64,000 bases of DNA from Burkholderiales bacterium (lineage in GTDB: Bacteria > Pseudomonadota > Gammaproteobacteria > Burkholderiales > WYBJ01). The position numbers and the translations under genes are program-made. Location of the stretch: assembly GCA_020848435.1 (NCBI GenBank), contig JADLAC010000030.1, positions 116,404 through 180,403 on the forward strand. Direction: 5' to 3'. The notes below the pieces were generated by a model that saw nothing but the letters and a program-made list of their open reading frames with translations, did not search any database and had not been told where the DNA came from. Shown in pieces: positions 42,984-51,740 of the stretch (the stretch's first letter is position 1; the number at the start of each line of letters is the position of its first letter).

Positions 42984-44369
42984 TCACGCTACCAGCATCG
43001 CGCTGATTTTCGCGATCGAGCCGGGCCGCAGGAAGTTGCGGCCCAGATCGAACAGCTTCCCCGACTGCTCGCGCCCGAGCACGGGCTCCACCAGGCCGTC
43101 GAATTTCTCTTGCAGCGCCTCCCAGCTCAGCGGGTTGTCGGGGTGACCGAGCACGCACTGGGTCTCGCCGTGCACCACCGTGCCGTCGGTCAGCGTCACG
43201 TCCAGGAATGCCTTGAACGCGGGCTGATCGGCTACCGCTTCCAGGGTGACGCGCGGCACTATGGCCGCCACGCGCGCATCGTTGAAAGCGGACTCGTTGA
43301 AATCGGACGCGACCACGCGATAGCCGGCCAGCCCGAGCGCGATGCAGTACGGCACGCTGAACTTGCCTTCGAGCGGTGTGCGCGGCGCGGTCTTGCCCGC
43401 GGTGACCAGCGCGTTCGGATGCACCCTGGCGTGCACCCTCGCAATGTCGCGGCCCTTGACTCGATGCGCGATCGAGCGCGCTGCCTGGATCGACGAGTGC
43501 GTGGCGCGGCAGCTCGCGAAGGGCTTGAACTGATTCTCCAGCAGCTCCCACTTGCGTTCGAAGTCGTCGAGGGCGGGCACCTCGACCTTTCGATCCTGGA
43601 TGAGCGCATCGAGCAGTCCCTTCTCGAGCTCATAGAGGTGGGTCGCAGCCACGAAGCCGTCGGCCGCCAACTGCGCGGACAGGATCCCGTCCATGGCGGC
43701 CTTGCCAGAGTGAAACGGCTTGCCGTAGGTGCCGAAGGAACCCACGAGCCCCGCGGCGGTGGTCGCGGCCACACCGAGCGCGTGCGCCGTGCGCGTCGCG
43801 TTCAGTCCCATGATCACGCAGGCTACGGCGGCAGCCCCGACGCGCCCGAAGATCGACGTCGGATGCCAGCCGCGCCGCTGCAAGCTGCGCCCCACGCCGG
43901 GTACCCATCCGCCGCCCAGCTTCGCCATGACGTCGAAACCGGTGATGAACGCGGCCAGCGTGTCTTTCTCGGCGCTGCCGTGCTCCTGGGCGAGCGCCAG
44001 CGCCGCCGACCAGCACGGGCCGCCGGGGTGACCGGCGCCGCCGGCATGGGTGTCGTCGTAGTCCATCGCGTGCGCCATCGAGCCGTTGGCGAAGGCCGCG
44101 AGCGCGGGCGTCGTCAGCCCCCCCATGTAGACACGGGCCTTGCCCGAGGCTTGCCAGCGATCGACCAGGCTGCGGGCAGGCAGCACCGTGGCGTCGTTGC
44201 ACGCGCCTAGCGCGCAGCCCAGATGGTCCACGAGCGCCTTCAACGCGGCTTCGATGACTTCGGGCGGGTAGCTGCGAGCCGCCGTGCCGGCGATGTAGCG
44301 CACGAGCTGCTCGCCGCGGGTCGCGCCGGAGTGCTGTTGCTGATTTCGTTCCAGGATGGCCGTGGTCAT
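42984..44369 (-). CDS. MmgE/PrpD family protein
   Basis: Protein of 461 aa of the 2-methylcitrate dehydratase-like family. Clear blocks are AMDYDDTHAGGAGHPGG (substrate region) and GRVGAAAVACVIMGLN. Family members dehydrate or isomerise citrate-type acids, but assignment to PrpD proper needs the prp operon, which is absent here. It is convergent with the cbb3 operon and followed upstream by the hydroxy-acid oxidase gene on the same strand, 153 bp away. Confidence 0.87.
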   Translation of the reverse strand: MTTAILERNQQQHSGATRGEQLVRYIAGTAARSYPPEVIEAALKALVDHLGCALGACNDATVLPARSLVDRWQASGKARVYMGGLTTPALAAFANGSMAHAMDYDDTHAGGAGHPGGPCWSAALALAQEHGSAEKDTLAAFITGFDVMAKLGGGWVPGVGRSLQRRGWHPTSIFGRVGAAAVACVIMGLNATRTAHALGVAATTAAGLVGSFGTYGKPFHSGKAAMDGILSAQLAADGFVAATHLYELEKGLLDALIQDRKVEVPALDDFERKWELLENQFKPFASCRATHSSIQAARSIAHRVKGRDIARVHARVHPNALVTAGKTAPRTPLEGKFSVPYCIALGLAGYRVVASDFNESAFNDARVAAIVPRVTLEAVADQPAFKAFLDVTLTDGTVVHGETQCVLGHPDNPLSWEALQEKFDGLVEPVLGREQSGKLFDLGRNFLRPGSIAKISAMLVA

Positions 44370-44522
44370 TGCTGAGATCTCCCGACGCGCAGAGCGTTCA
44401 CGTGTTGCGGATGAGCTGACTTCGATCGCAGCCGCGGGCGCTTCACCGCACCGCTTGCGAATGCCGACTGGCGGCTCGATCGCTCATTATCCGACGAGGA
44501 TCAGGTTGGGCGCGATCGTGCG

Positions 44523-45713
44523 CTACATGGTGAGTGGCAGGTGCGGGGTCGGGACACGGTCGAGAACATCCCGATTCAATTCGTCCACGCCGCGGCAACC
44601 GAGATAGGCGAGCGTGCGGCTGATTTCCTCGCGGTAGAAGTTGATTGCGCGCGCGGCACCCGCCTCACCGCCGACGGTCGTGCCCCACAGCGTGGCGCGG
44701 CCGATCATGACCAGCTTGGCGCCGATGGCCAGCGCCTTGACCACGTCGCTGCCGCGCCGAAAGCCGCTGTCGATGATCACGCTCGTGCGGCTGCCGACCG
44801 CGTCGACGATCGGCGCCAGGACTTCGATCGGCGCCATCGAGCTGTCGAAGTTGCGCCCGCCGTGATTCGACACGATGATGCCGTCGGCGCCGCGCGCGAT
44901 CGCGCGCTCGGCATCCGCCGGCGTCAGGATGCCTTTGACGAGTATCTTTCCCTTCCACATGTCGCGCAGCACGCCGAAGTCATCCCAGCAGAGCGAGTCG
45001 TTCTTGGTTTTGCGCTCGGCGCTCGACACGTGGGTGAACTTCTCCGTCATGCCTTCGGGATAGTTCGCGCGGGTGGGCATCCCGCCCGACATCCAATAGC
45101 GCATGATCACGCTGAACAGCCAGCCCGGGCGTTTCAGCACGGCGGCGGTGTTCCTGCGGGTGTAACGAAAGGGGACGGTGTAACCGTTACGGACGTTGTA
45201 TTCGCGATTGGTGCCGACGGGCCCGTCGACGGTCACGACCAATGCCTCGAAGCCGGCGTTCTGCGCCCTCTGGACCAAAGCGTGCGACATGCGCACGTCC
45301 GACCACATGTAGAGCTGGAACCACAGCGTCCCGCCGACCAGCTTGGCGACGTCCTCCATGCTGGTCTGCGAGCCTGTCGCCAGCGTGAACGGAATATTGG
45401 CGGCCTTGGCGGCGCGCGCCAGCTCGAGCTCGCCCTTGTACCAGAGCATTCCGGCCGGCCCGGTCGGGGCGATGCCCAGGGGCATGCCGTGCTTCTTGCC
45501 GAAGAGCTCGATTTCCTGCTTGCGCTTGGAGACGTCGACCAGCACCTGCGTCTTGAGCTTGATGCGCTCGAAGGCGGCGCGATTGTTGCGCAACGCCACC
45601 TCGTCCTCGGTGCCGCGGTCGACGAATTCGAACAGCCACTTGGGCAGGCGCTGCGCCGCCATGCGCCGCAAGTCGTGCACATTGAGGGCGTCTTCGAGCT
45701 TTTCGTAGAACAT
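44523..45713 (-). CDS. lldD: FMN-dependent alpha-hydroxy-acid dehydrogenase (L-lactate dehydrogenase-like)
   Basis: TIM-barrel flavoenzyme of 396 aa that oxidises L-lactate or a related 2-hydroxy acid. Family landmarks are PLGIAPTGPAGMLWYKGE, the FMN region, and the catalytic His in SNHGGRNFD followed by IIDSGFRRGSDVVKALAIGA. Length matches LldD. It lies upstream of the MmgE/PrpD gene on the same strand; lactate use is a family-based guess, and mandelate or glycolate are alternatives. Confidence 0.9.
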   Translation of the reverse strand: MFYEKLEDALNVHDLRRMAAQRLPKWLFEFVDRGTEDEVALRNNRAAFERIKLKTQVLVDVSKRKQEIELFGKKHGMPLGIAPTGPAGMLWYKGELELARAAKAANIPFTLATGSQTSMEDVAKLVGGTLWFQLYMWSDVRMSHALVQRAQNAGFEALVVTVDGPVGTNREYNVRNGYTVPFRYTRRNTAAVLKRPGWLFSVIMRYWMSGGMPTRANYPEGMTEKFTHVSSAERKTKNDSLCWDDFGVLRDMWKGKILVKGILTPADAERAIARGADGIIVSNHGGRNFDSSMAPIEVLAPIVDAVGSRTSVIIDSGFRRGSDVVKALAIGAKLVMIGRATLWGTTVGGEAGAARAINFYREEISRTLAYLGCRGVDELNRDVLDRVPTPHLPLTM

Positions 45714-45946
45714 GCGCCTCCCCCGGCAAGCCGCGCTCGCCTCGTGACGCTCCTCGCGCGGAGCGTACGCACCGGATAGTCCCGGCTATCCCGAATGAGG
45801 CGAGCATAGCACCGCCGATTTGTTCCGGAGAAGCGAGCGCAGCCCGGGGTCGCTTGACGCATCCGGGACAGCGCGCGCGCCGCGCTGCCGCCGGTGCTCC
45901 TGGGCAGGGGGATTCGGCGGGCTTCGACCGCGGCTAAAGTCCCGGC

Positions 45947-47413
45947 TCAGTTGGACCGCCCCTGGCCGCCACGGCCGGCACCGCTTTCGCCCTGCGGAGC
46001 TGTACGCGGCCCGACTTGCGCGGCTGCGCCGGGCGCGGGCGCAGCCCGGTCGGCTGCGCGTGCAGGCTCACTCGAGCGCCGCGGGCGCCCATCGCCGTCG
46101 CGCTCGCGCCGCTCGAAGCTGCGCGCCTCGTCGCGCCGGGGCGCTCCGCCCGACTCGGCGGCACGTGCAGGCTCGGCCGAGCGGCGCGCGCGGGCGTCGC
46201 CGTCGCGCTCGCGCCGCTCGAAGCTGCGCGCCTCGTCGCGCCGAGGTGCTCCGCCCGACTCGGCGGCACGTGCAGGCTCGGCCGAGCGGCGCGCGCGGGC
46301 GTCGTCGTCGCGCTCACGCCGCTCGAAGCTGCGCGTCTCGTCGCGCTCGCGTGCACGCGCATCGCGCCGCTCGGACGCAGAGCCGCCGGGCTGCGGCAGC
46401 GTCTGCGGCGAGCGCACCGCCGAGTCCGCGGCCCGAGGGGCGTGCGGGGTTGGCGGCGCAGGCGGGGCAGCGCGTTCGACTGCCGAACGGGCGGCGAGGG
46501 GCGGCCGGTCGCTTGCACGGGCGCGATCACGATCGGCCCGGTCACGTTCGCGGTCGCCGTGCCGGCGCGACGCGTCGTGCTGCCACACGCCCGGGGCGGG
46601 GACGTGATGCTCGACGATGGGCGCCGGGCGTCCAGGAGCCGGAGGGCGGTGAACGATCACCCGGCGCGGGTAGTAGTACGGATGCACGGTCACGATCCGG
46701 ACCTCGCGTCGCGGCCATATGAAGTTGCCGAAAAAGAACCCGGCCGCGACGTGTACTCCCGGACCCCAGTGAAGATGACCGTGTCCGGGCGCCTCGACAT
46801 AACCCGGCCAGCGCGGCCAGTACATCGGCGGGCGCGCCGGCCACCACCATGACCCATACACGCTGCGCGCGTCGTAGTAGGGCACGTAAACACTTTGCGG
46901 ACTGGCCGATTCGATCACGATGCCGTAGCCGGTATCGACCACGCGCAGGTGTTCGTTGGAGCGCAATGCACCGCTGTCGTACGCTCTGCGGCGCAGCACT
47001 TGTACCGCGTCCATCACGTCCTGCTGCTGGACGAGAAACGCCTCGCCCAGGTCCTGGGTCCAGCTCGGATGGCTCGCCAGGGTATCGAGCACCAGCGGGA
47101 AGGCGAGCAGCGAGCGCACGCTCGGATCCCAGTCCCAGCCCTCGGCTGTGCGCACCGCGGCATCGCCGCTGAGCCCCGCGCGCGCGCGCAGCCAGCGTGC
47201 AGCCTCGTCGACTTCGCGCGGATACGTCGCCGCCATCAGCACCTGCGACAACAGGGGATCAGGATACAGCGCGAGCGGAGCGAGCATCGATTCGAGCGCT
47301 TGCCGATCGAACCGCGGCGGACCATATTGCGCCGAGGTGGTCGTGCAGGCCAGCAGGCCCACGCAGGCGGCGAGCACCAGCACGCGAAGCAGGGATCGTG
47401 AATGCCGTTTCAT
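45947..47413 (-). CDS. DUF3300 exported protein with Arg/Glu-rich repeat tail
   Basis: Protein of 488 aa. A signal peptide (lipobox-like VGLLACTT) is followed by the DUF3300 domain (about 30-260: LAPLALYPDPLLSQVLMAAT, and PQSVYVPYYDARSVYG). The C-terminal 220 residues are low-complexity and highly charged, with 35-residue repeats of the form DEARSFERRERDGDARARR. The domain is usually exported and of unknown role; the tail may bind nucleic acid, peptidoglycan or phosphate-rich polymers. A 17-bp palindrome lies about 100 bp upstream. Confidence 0.85.
   Translation of the reverse strand: MKRHSRSLLRVLVLAACVGLLACTTTSAQYGPPRFDRQALESMLAPLALYPDPLLSQVLMAATYPREVDEAARWLRARAGLSGDAAVRTAEGWDWDPSVRSLLAFPLVLDTLASHPSWTQDLGEAFLVQQQDVMDAVQVLRRRAYDSGALRSNEHLRVVDTGYGIVIESASPQSVYVPYYDARSVYGSWWWPARPPMYWPRWPGYVEAPGHGHLHWGPGVHVAAGFFFGNFIWPRREVRIVTVHPYYYPRRVIVHRPPAPGRPAPIVEHHVPAPGVWQHDASRRHGDRERDRADRDRARASDRPPLAARSAVERAAPPAPPTPHAPRAADSAVRSPQTLPQPGGSASERRDARARERDETRSFERRERDDDARARRSAEPARAAESGGAPRRDEARSFERRERDGDARARRSAEPARAAESGGAPRRDEARSFERRERDGDGRPRRSSEPARAADRAAPAPGAAAQVGPRTAPQGESGAGRGGQGRSN
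46083..46347 (-). repeat. 105-bp tandem repeats in the DUF3300 gene
   Basis: About two and a half units, period 105 bp (for example GCTCCGCCCGACTCGG at 46143 and again at 46248), encode 35-residue repeats. The units are nearly identical at the DNA level, pointing to recent duplication. Confidence 0.8.
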
Positions 47414-47806
47414 CTCGCTCTCCTCGGAGTGCGTCGCGGCAGCCGCGGATGGCCGCCTCGATGTTTTAACGCCTCACGCACGCCCAGGGCCAACGCAGAA
47501 GTGCAACAGTCTGTAAGCGCCGCTTACAAAGCGAGGACGGGTGCGGTGCGAGGCCGCGCCGGCGGCTGAGCATCGCCGGGTCGCAGCTCCGCATCTTCGG
47601 GTCGGACCTCGGGGATGCCGCGCAGCTCCGGGTCCAGGTCGCGTCCGCATCCACCTCGGCGCGACATGTTGCTCCGAGGCGACGTCCCCTTGCGCTGTAT
47701 CGGCGCGTGGTGGCAGCGAGCGGCAGCGCGGTGACAAACGATCCGACCAACGCACACAATCCGCTGGGCGCCCCGGCCGGAGCCGAATCCGCCGTCGCGC
47801 GCGCGC
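47414..47806. other. 393-bp intergenic region with a palindrome
   Basis: Between the DUF3300 start and the enoyl-CoA hydratase stop, both leftward. It holds the promoter of DUF3300 and the palindrome at 47512. Short open frames here do not look coding; otherwise I see nothing. Confidence 0.5.
47512..47528. promoter_or_regulatory. Perfect 17-bp palindrome, candidate operator for DUF3300
   Basis: TGTAAGCG-C-CGCTTACA is an exact 8-1-8 palindrome about 100 bp upstream of the DUF3300 start. It resembles an operator for a dimeric repressor or activator; the regulator is unknown. Confidence 0.5.
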
Positions 47807-48607
47807 CTACATGCCCTTGAAATTCGGCTTGCGCTTCTCCACGAAGGCGCGGGTCGCCTCCTTGTGGTCCTCGGTATAGAAGGAGAGCTTTTCGTACGCG
47901 TTGCCCGCGTCGAAGATCAGGTTCACCTGCTCGCGCAGCCACTTGTTGACCGCGAGCTTGGTCCAGCGGATCGCGAGCGCCGGACCCTGCGCGAGCTCGG
48001 TCGCGATCTCCGTTGCCTTGGGCAGGACCTGCTCGGCGAGAACGGCGTAGTTCACCAGCCCGAGGCGCTCGGCGTCGGTGCCCTTGAGGAAGGTCCCGCG
48101 CATCAGGAATTCCTTGGCCCGCGCCGGCCCCACCAGCAGCGGCCACAGCACCGCGCCGCCGTCGCCGGCCACCAGCCCCACCCGCACGTGGGTATCGCCG
48201 ATGCGCGCGGACTCCGCGGCCACGGTGATGTCGCACATGAGCGCGATGGTGGCGCCGAGGCCGGCCGCGTCGCCGTTGATCGCACCGATGATGGGTGGCT
48301 GGAAATCGAGCATGTTGTGGATGAGGCGCCGCCCGGCGACGCCGGCGATGCGCCGTGCTACCTCGTCGGTGCCGACGCGCGCGGCCATGTTCTTCACGTC
48401 GCCGCCGGCGCAAAACGCGCGGCCGGCGCCCGTCAACAGCACGCAGGTGACATCGGCGTCGTCGGCCAGATCGAGCCAGATGTCCTCCAGCTCGCGGTGC
48501 ATGTCGCGATTGAGCGCGTTGAGCGAATCGGGCCGATTCAGCGTGACGGTCGCCAGCCGGCCGGCGACATCGATCTTGAGGAAGCGGTAGCGAGCGTAGT
48601 TCGACAT
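47807..48607 (-). CDS. Enoyl-CoA hydratase/isomerase family protein
   Basis: Crotonase-fold enzyme of 266 aa. Motifs are VTLNRPDSLNALNRDM, the oxyanion-hole region GAGRAFCAGGDVKNMA and INGDAAGLGATIALMCDI; the ARIGDTHVRVGLVAGDGG segment is close to hydratases with a Gly-Asp active site. Likely function is hydration or isomerisation of an enoyl-CoA in fatty-acid or aromatic degradation; the exact substrate is unclear. It stands alone, divergent from the DUF1847 gene. Confidence 0.9.
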   Translation of the reverse strand: MSNYARYRFLKIDVAGRLATVTLNRPDSLNALNRDMHRELEDIWLDLADDADVTCVLLTGAGRAFCAGGDVKNMAARVGTDEVARRIAGVAGRRLIHNMLDFQPPIIGAINGDAAGLGATIALMCDITVAAESARIGDTHVRVGLVAGDGGAVLWPLLVGPARAKEFLMRGTFLKGTDAERLGLVNYAVLAEQVLPKATEIATELAQGPALAIRWTKLAVNKWLREQVNLIFDAGNAYEKLSFYTEDHKEATRAFVEKRKPNFKGM

Positions 48608-48950
48608 GATGGCCCCCGATGGTGGCGCCGGTGCGCGCGCTCGATTATAGCCGCGCGAGCGCGACGCCGGCCCCGTGGGCGCGCGTGCCTGCCGGCGCCA
48701 TGAGCACGCACGACGATCAGTCTTTCCGGCCCGACATCCTGACGAGGGCGCGCGTGCGTGTCGGCACCATGGGCATGCCTTCGCCCGAGCATCCGCCTCG
48801 GATCGGTGGCATTCACTATCGGCGCGGGGAGAATGGGCATCGTTGGCTCTCGCCAGCGGCCCTATGCACGAGGAATTCTTTGACTTGGATCAAGCTGCCG
48901 GCCGCGGCGCGGCGGTAGCGTCCGCTGATCATACGAGCGAGGCGACGCGA
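48608..48950. other. 343-bp intergenic region with a FNR-type box
   Basis: Divergent region between the enoyl-CoA hydratase and DUF1847 genes. It holds the box at 48880 and presumably two promoters. Small open frames exist but lack coding character. Confidence 0.5.
48880..48893 (+). promoter_or_regulatory. FNR-type box upstream of the DUF1847 gene
   Basis: TTGACTTGGATCAA: one half-site is perfect, the other has C for T. TAGCGT at 48916, 22 bp downstream, is a weak -10 at the right distance. The start codon is at 48951. Confidence 0.55.
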
Positions 48951-49667
48951 ATGAGCTACGACGATCCCGCATGTGCCTATTGCCCGAGCAACGTGCGCGC
49001 ATGCCGGCAGGGCGAGGCGGCCGAGCGCGGCCCGGGTTTTTGTCCCACCAAGGTCGATCCGAATGCGCAAAGCCGCGCCCGGCTGCTCTACGAGGACGAG
49101 GAAGCGCGCAAGGTTTCCTTCAACTCGGGGCTGGTCGAGTCGGAAGGCTACTGCAAGTGGACGCGGGTCGAGGAAATCGTCCAGTTCGCGAAGAAGATGG
49201 GCTATCGCAAGATCGGCATCGCGAACTGCATCAGCTTCGTCGACCACGCCTACGTGCTCTCGGGCATCCTCGAAAGCCACGGCTTCGAGGTCGTCTCGGT
49301 GGCATGCAAGAACGCCAACATCCCCAAGGAAGAGCTCGGCATCAGCGACGCTCAGAAGATTCGTCCCGGTCAATTCGAGGCGCTGTGCAACCCGATCGCG
49401 CAGGCCGAGCTGCTGGCGAGCCACGGTTGCGAGTTCAACGTCGTGATGGGATTGTGCATCGGCCACGACAGCCTGTTTTTCCGCTACGCCAAGGGACTCA
49501 CCACGGTCTTGGTCGCGAAGGACCGCGTGCTCGGACACAACCCGGTCGCGGCGCTCCAGCTCGCCGATACCTACTACAGTCGAGTCTGGGGCCCGAAGCG
49601 GCCGGCGAAGCCGCCGAAGCTGCCGGCGGCCGGGCGCCGCGCCAACAAGGCAAAACCCGAGGCGTAG
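48951..49667 (+). CDS. DUF1847 cysteine-rich metal-binding protein
   Basis: Protein of 238 aa with the family N-terminus CAYCPSNVRAC and GFCPTK, which suggests a metal or iron-sulfur site, followed by a Rossmann-like domain (YRKIGIANCISFVDHAYVLSGIL, HGCEFNVVMGLCIGHDSLF). DUF1847 is common in anaerobes and its function is unknown. I place the start at 48951, since upstream sequence lacks coding character. The FNR-type box just upstream suggests expression at low oxygen. A basic tail (RPAKPPKLPAAGRRANK) follows the domain. Confidence 0.88.
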   Translation: MSYDDPACAYCPSNVRACRQGEAAERGPGFCPTKVDPNAQSRARLLYEDEEARKVSFNSGLVESEGYCKWTRVEEIVQFAKKMGYRKIGIANCISFVDHAYVLSGILESHGFEVVSVACKNANIPKEELGISDAQKIRPGQFEALCNPIAQAELLASHGCEFNVVMGLCIGHDSLFFRYAKGLTTVLVAKDRVLGHNPVAALQLADTYYSRVWGPKRPAKPPKLPAAGRRANKAKPEA

Positions 49668-49699
49668 CGCGGTACGTGTTGCGCGCCTGGCCGGGCGCT

Positions 49700-49771
49700 A
49701 GACGCTCCCCGGGGTGCCGCGGGCACCTCATCGGCAGACGCTCCCCGGGGTGCCGCGGGGACCTGATCGCC
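49700..49771. repeat. Two 36-bp direct repeats with an internal dyad
   Basis: Units 49700-49735 and 49736-49771 start AGACGCTCCCCGGGGTGCCG and differ at three positions. Unit 1 contains the perfect dyad GGTGCC-GCG-GGCACC. The block lies between the convergent DUF1847 and small helical protein genes, so it may act in transcription termination. Confidence 0.7.
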
Positions 49772-49829
49772 CGCACTGCCTCGCACCGATTCGCCGCGAG
49801 CCGCAGTCCTGGCGCCGGACGCGGGCGCG

Positions 49830-50144
49830 TCACATGCCTAGAATGCGGCCGATTTCCGCGACGTAGCGCGCGCCCTGGATGGCGTCGTCGACCAGCGTAT
49901 CCATGAGACCGTGGATGCTGCGCAGGCGCTCGTTGACGGGACCGTGAGCGGGACCCGACGAATCGAGCACGCGCTTCAGCGCATCCACCTCGGTGCGTAG
50001 CGCGTCCACGTCCGCGGAGCCGCTACGCACTTTCGCCAGGTCGTCCTCGATTGCGGCAACCAGCCGCTCGACTTGCTGCAGGTCGATGCGCTCTGCGGAG
50101 GTCGCGCTCGCCGCGCGCGGTTCGGGGGTTTCGCTCGGTGTCAT
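49830..50144 (-). CDS. Small helical protein of unknown function
   Basis: Protein of 104 aa, almost entirely predicted helical with heptad-like stretches (QQVERLVAAIEDDLAKV, DALRTEVDALKRVLD). No signal peptide or membrane segment. The ATG at 50144 has GGAGG upstream (read on its strand); the longer frame is not coding-like. It is divergent from the BaiN-type flavoprotein gene. I cannot assign a family. Confidence 0.65.
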   Translation of the reverse strand: MTPSETPEPRAASATSAERIDLQQVERLVAAIEDDLAKVRSGSADVDALRTEVDALKRVLDSSGPAHGPVNERLRSIHGLMDTLVDDAIQGARYVAEIGRILGM

Positions 50145-50215
50145 GCCAGCCTCCGTGCGCCCAGTGCGCCGTATCGCTTGCATTCTATGCCGGCGCGCGT
50201 ACCTACCGAAACCGG

Positions 50216-50231
50216 GGACCACGTCTTCCCG
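50216..50231. repeat. Second copy of the GGACCACG motif
   Basis: GGACCACGTCTTCCCG, one base different from the copy at 14884, lies in the divergent gap before the flavoprotein gene. Together they suggest a small dispersed repeat family. Confidence 0.4.
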
Positions 50232-50347
50232 CGACGCCGATTGTTGATGTGGGTACGACAGACGAACGTGGTATGTCGCAGATTCCCGGTCTTGCCCCCG
50301 CTTTCCCAGTTTCCGCCCGGCACGCGATGCGCTATGGTCGCGCGACC

Positions 50348-51529
50348 ATGCCACGGGTGCTCGAGGTCGACGCGGCCATCATCGGCGCAGGTGCCGCCGG
50401 GATGATGTGCGCGGCCGTTGCCGGTCAGCGGGGACGTCGTGTCGTCCTCATCGAGCATTACCATCGGCTCGGGGAGAAGATCCGCATCTCCGGCGGCGGG
50501 CGTTGCAACTTCACCAATCTCGGTTGCACGGCGGAGAACTACCTGTCGCAAAACCCGCATTTCTGCCGCTCCGCGCTGGCGCGCTTCGGCCCGGCCGACT
50601 TCATCGCGCTGGTCGAGCGCTACGGCATAGCCTATCACGAGAAGACCCGCGGACAGCTCTTCTGCGACGGATCCGCCAGCCAGATCGTCGACCTGCTGCA
50701 GCGCGAGTGCGCGCTCGGCGATGTGCAATGGCGCATGCCGTGCCAAGTGATCGACGTGGACGCGGCGAGCGAAGGCTTCGTCGTTCGCACCGACCAGGGC
50801 AGCGTACACGCGAAAGCAGTGGTGATCGCGACCGGCGGACTGACCGTGCCCAAGATCGGCGCATCGCCCTTGGGCTACCGGGTCGCCGCGCAGTTCGGGA
50901 TTGCCGTGGTGGCGCCGCAGCCGGCGCTGGTGCCGCTCGCCTTCGATGCGGAGGTGAAGGCTTTTTGCGCCGCGCTCGCGGGCATAGCGCTCGACAGCGA
51001 AGTGGGCTGCAACGGCGGGCGTTTTCGCGACCAGATCCTGTTCACGCACCGTGGCTTGTCCGGCCCCGCGATCCTGCAAATCTCCTCCTACTGGCGGGCG
51101 GGTGCAACGCTCGAAATCGATCTGGCCCCCGGTCACGACCTCGAGGCATGGTTGCTCGGCGAGCGCCACGGCCGCCAACGCCTGGACAACATGCTCGCCG
51201 CGTTGTGGCCCAAGCGCTTGGCGCAGGCATGGTGCGCAGCGAACCAATGCGCCACACCTCTCAACGAGCTGGGCGAGAAGAGACTGCGAGAAATCGCGCA
51301 CGCGATCCGCTGCTGGCGCCTCGTGCCGGCGGGAACGCTCGGCTACAACAAGGCCGAGGTCACGCGCGGCGGGGTGGACACGCGCGCGCTGTCATCGAAG
51401 ACGATGGCGGCGCTGCGCGTGCCGGGCCTGCACTTCATCGGCGAGGTGGTCGATGTCACCGGTTGGCTCGGTGGCTACAACTTCCACTGGGCATGGGCTA
51501 GCGGCCACGCGGCCGGGGAGTCGATCTAG
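50348..51529 (+). CDS. BaiN/HI0933-family flavoprotein
   Basis: NAD(P)/FAD-dependent oxidoreductase of about 393 aa. FAD-binding GxGxxG motif in AAIIGAGAAGMMCA, family block KIRISGGGRCNFTN, ATGGLTVPKIGAS, and the C-terminal GLHFIGEVVDVTGWLGGYNFHWAWASG are all diagnostic. Members reduce double bonds in some steroids, but most are of unknown substrate. The start at 50348 is chosen for the family N-terminus; an ATG seven codons upstream is an alternative. Confidence 0.9.
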   Translation: MPRVLEVDAAIIGAGAAGMMCAAVAGQRGRRVVLIEHYHRLGEKIRISGGGRCNFTNLGCTAENYLSQNPHFCRSALARFGPADFIALVERYGIAYHEKTRGQLFCDGSASQIVDLLQRECALGDVQWRMPCQVIDVDAASEGFVVRTDQGSVHAKAVVIATGGLTVPKIGASPLGYRVAAQFGIAVVAPQPALVPLAFDAEVKAFCAALAGIALDSEVGCNGGRFRDQILFTHRGLSGPAILQISSYWRAGATLEIDLAPGHDLEAWLLGERHGRQRLDNMLAALWPKRLAQAWCAANQCATPLNELGEKRLREIAHAIRCWRLVPAGTLGYNKAEVTRGGVDTRALSSKTMAALRVPGLHFIGEVVDVTGWLGGYNFHWAWASGHAAGESI

Positions 51530-51740
51530 GCGCAGCACCGAGCTAGAGCTGCTTGCGCACGCTCGCCGGGAGGTCCTGGTCGAGCGGGAATGGGTTCTCG
51601 GGAGGGTCGATGAGTGCGCGCGCTGCGTCGAGCACCTCGCGCACGGTTCGGGCGCGATCCTGCCCGAGGCGGTCGCGGGGTCGAACGGCGCGACTCGCCG
51701 CACGGACTGAATCGTGCTCCGTGCAGCGGCGTGGCGCAGG

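Noticed and set aside
47466..48413. 315-codon minus-strand frame
   Set aside because: It is an out-of-frame shadow of the enoyl-CoA hydratase gene running into intergenic DNA.
48702..48918. Small open frame before DUF1847
   Set aside because: No ribosome site, no recognisable domain, and it overlaps the FNR-type box and predicted promoter.
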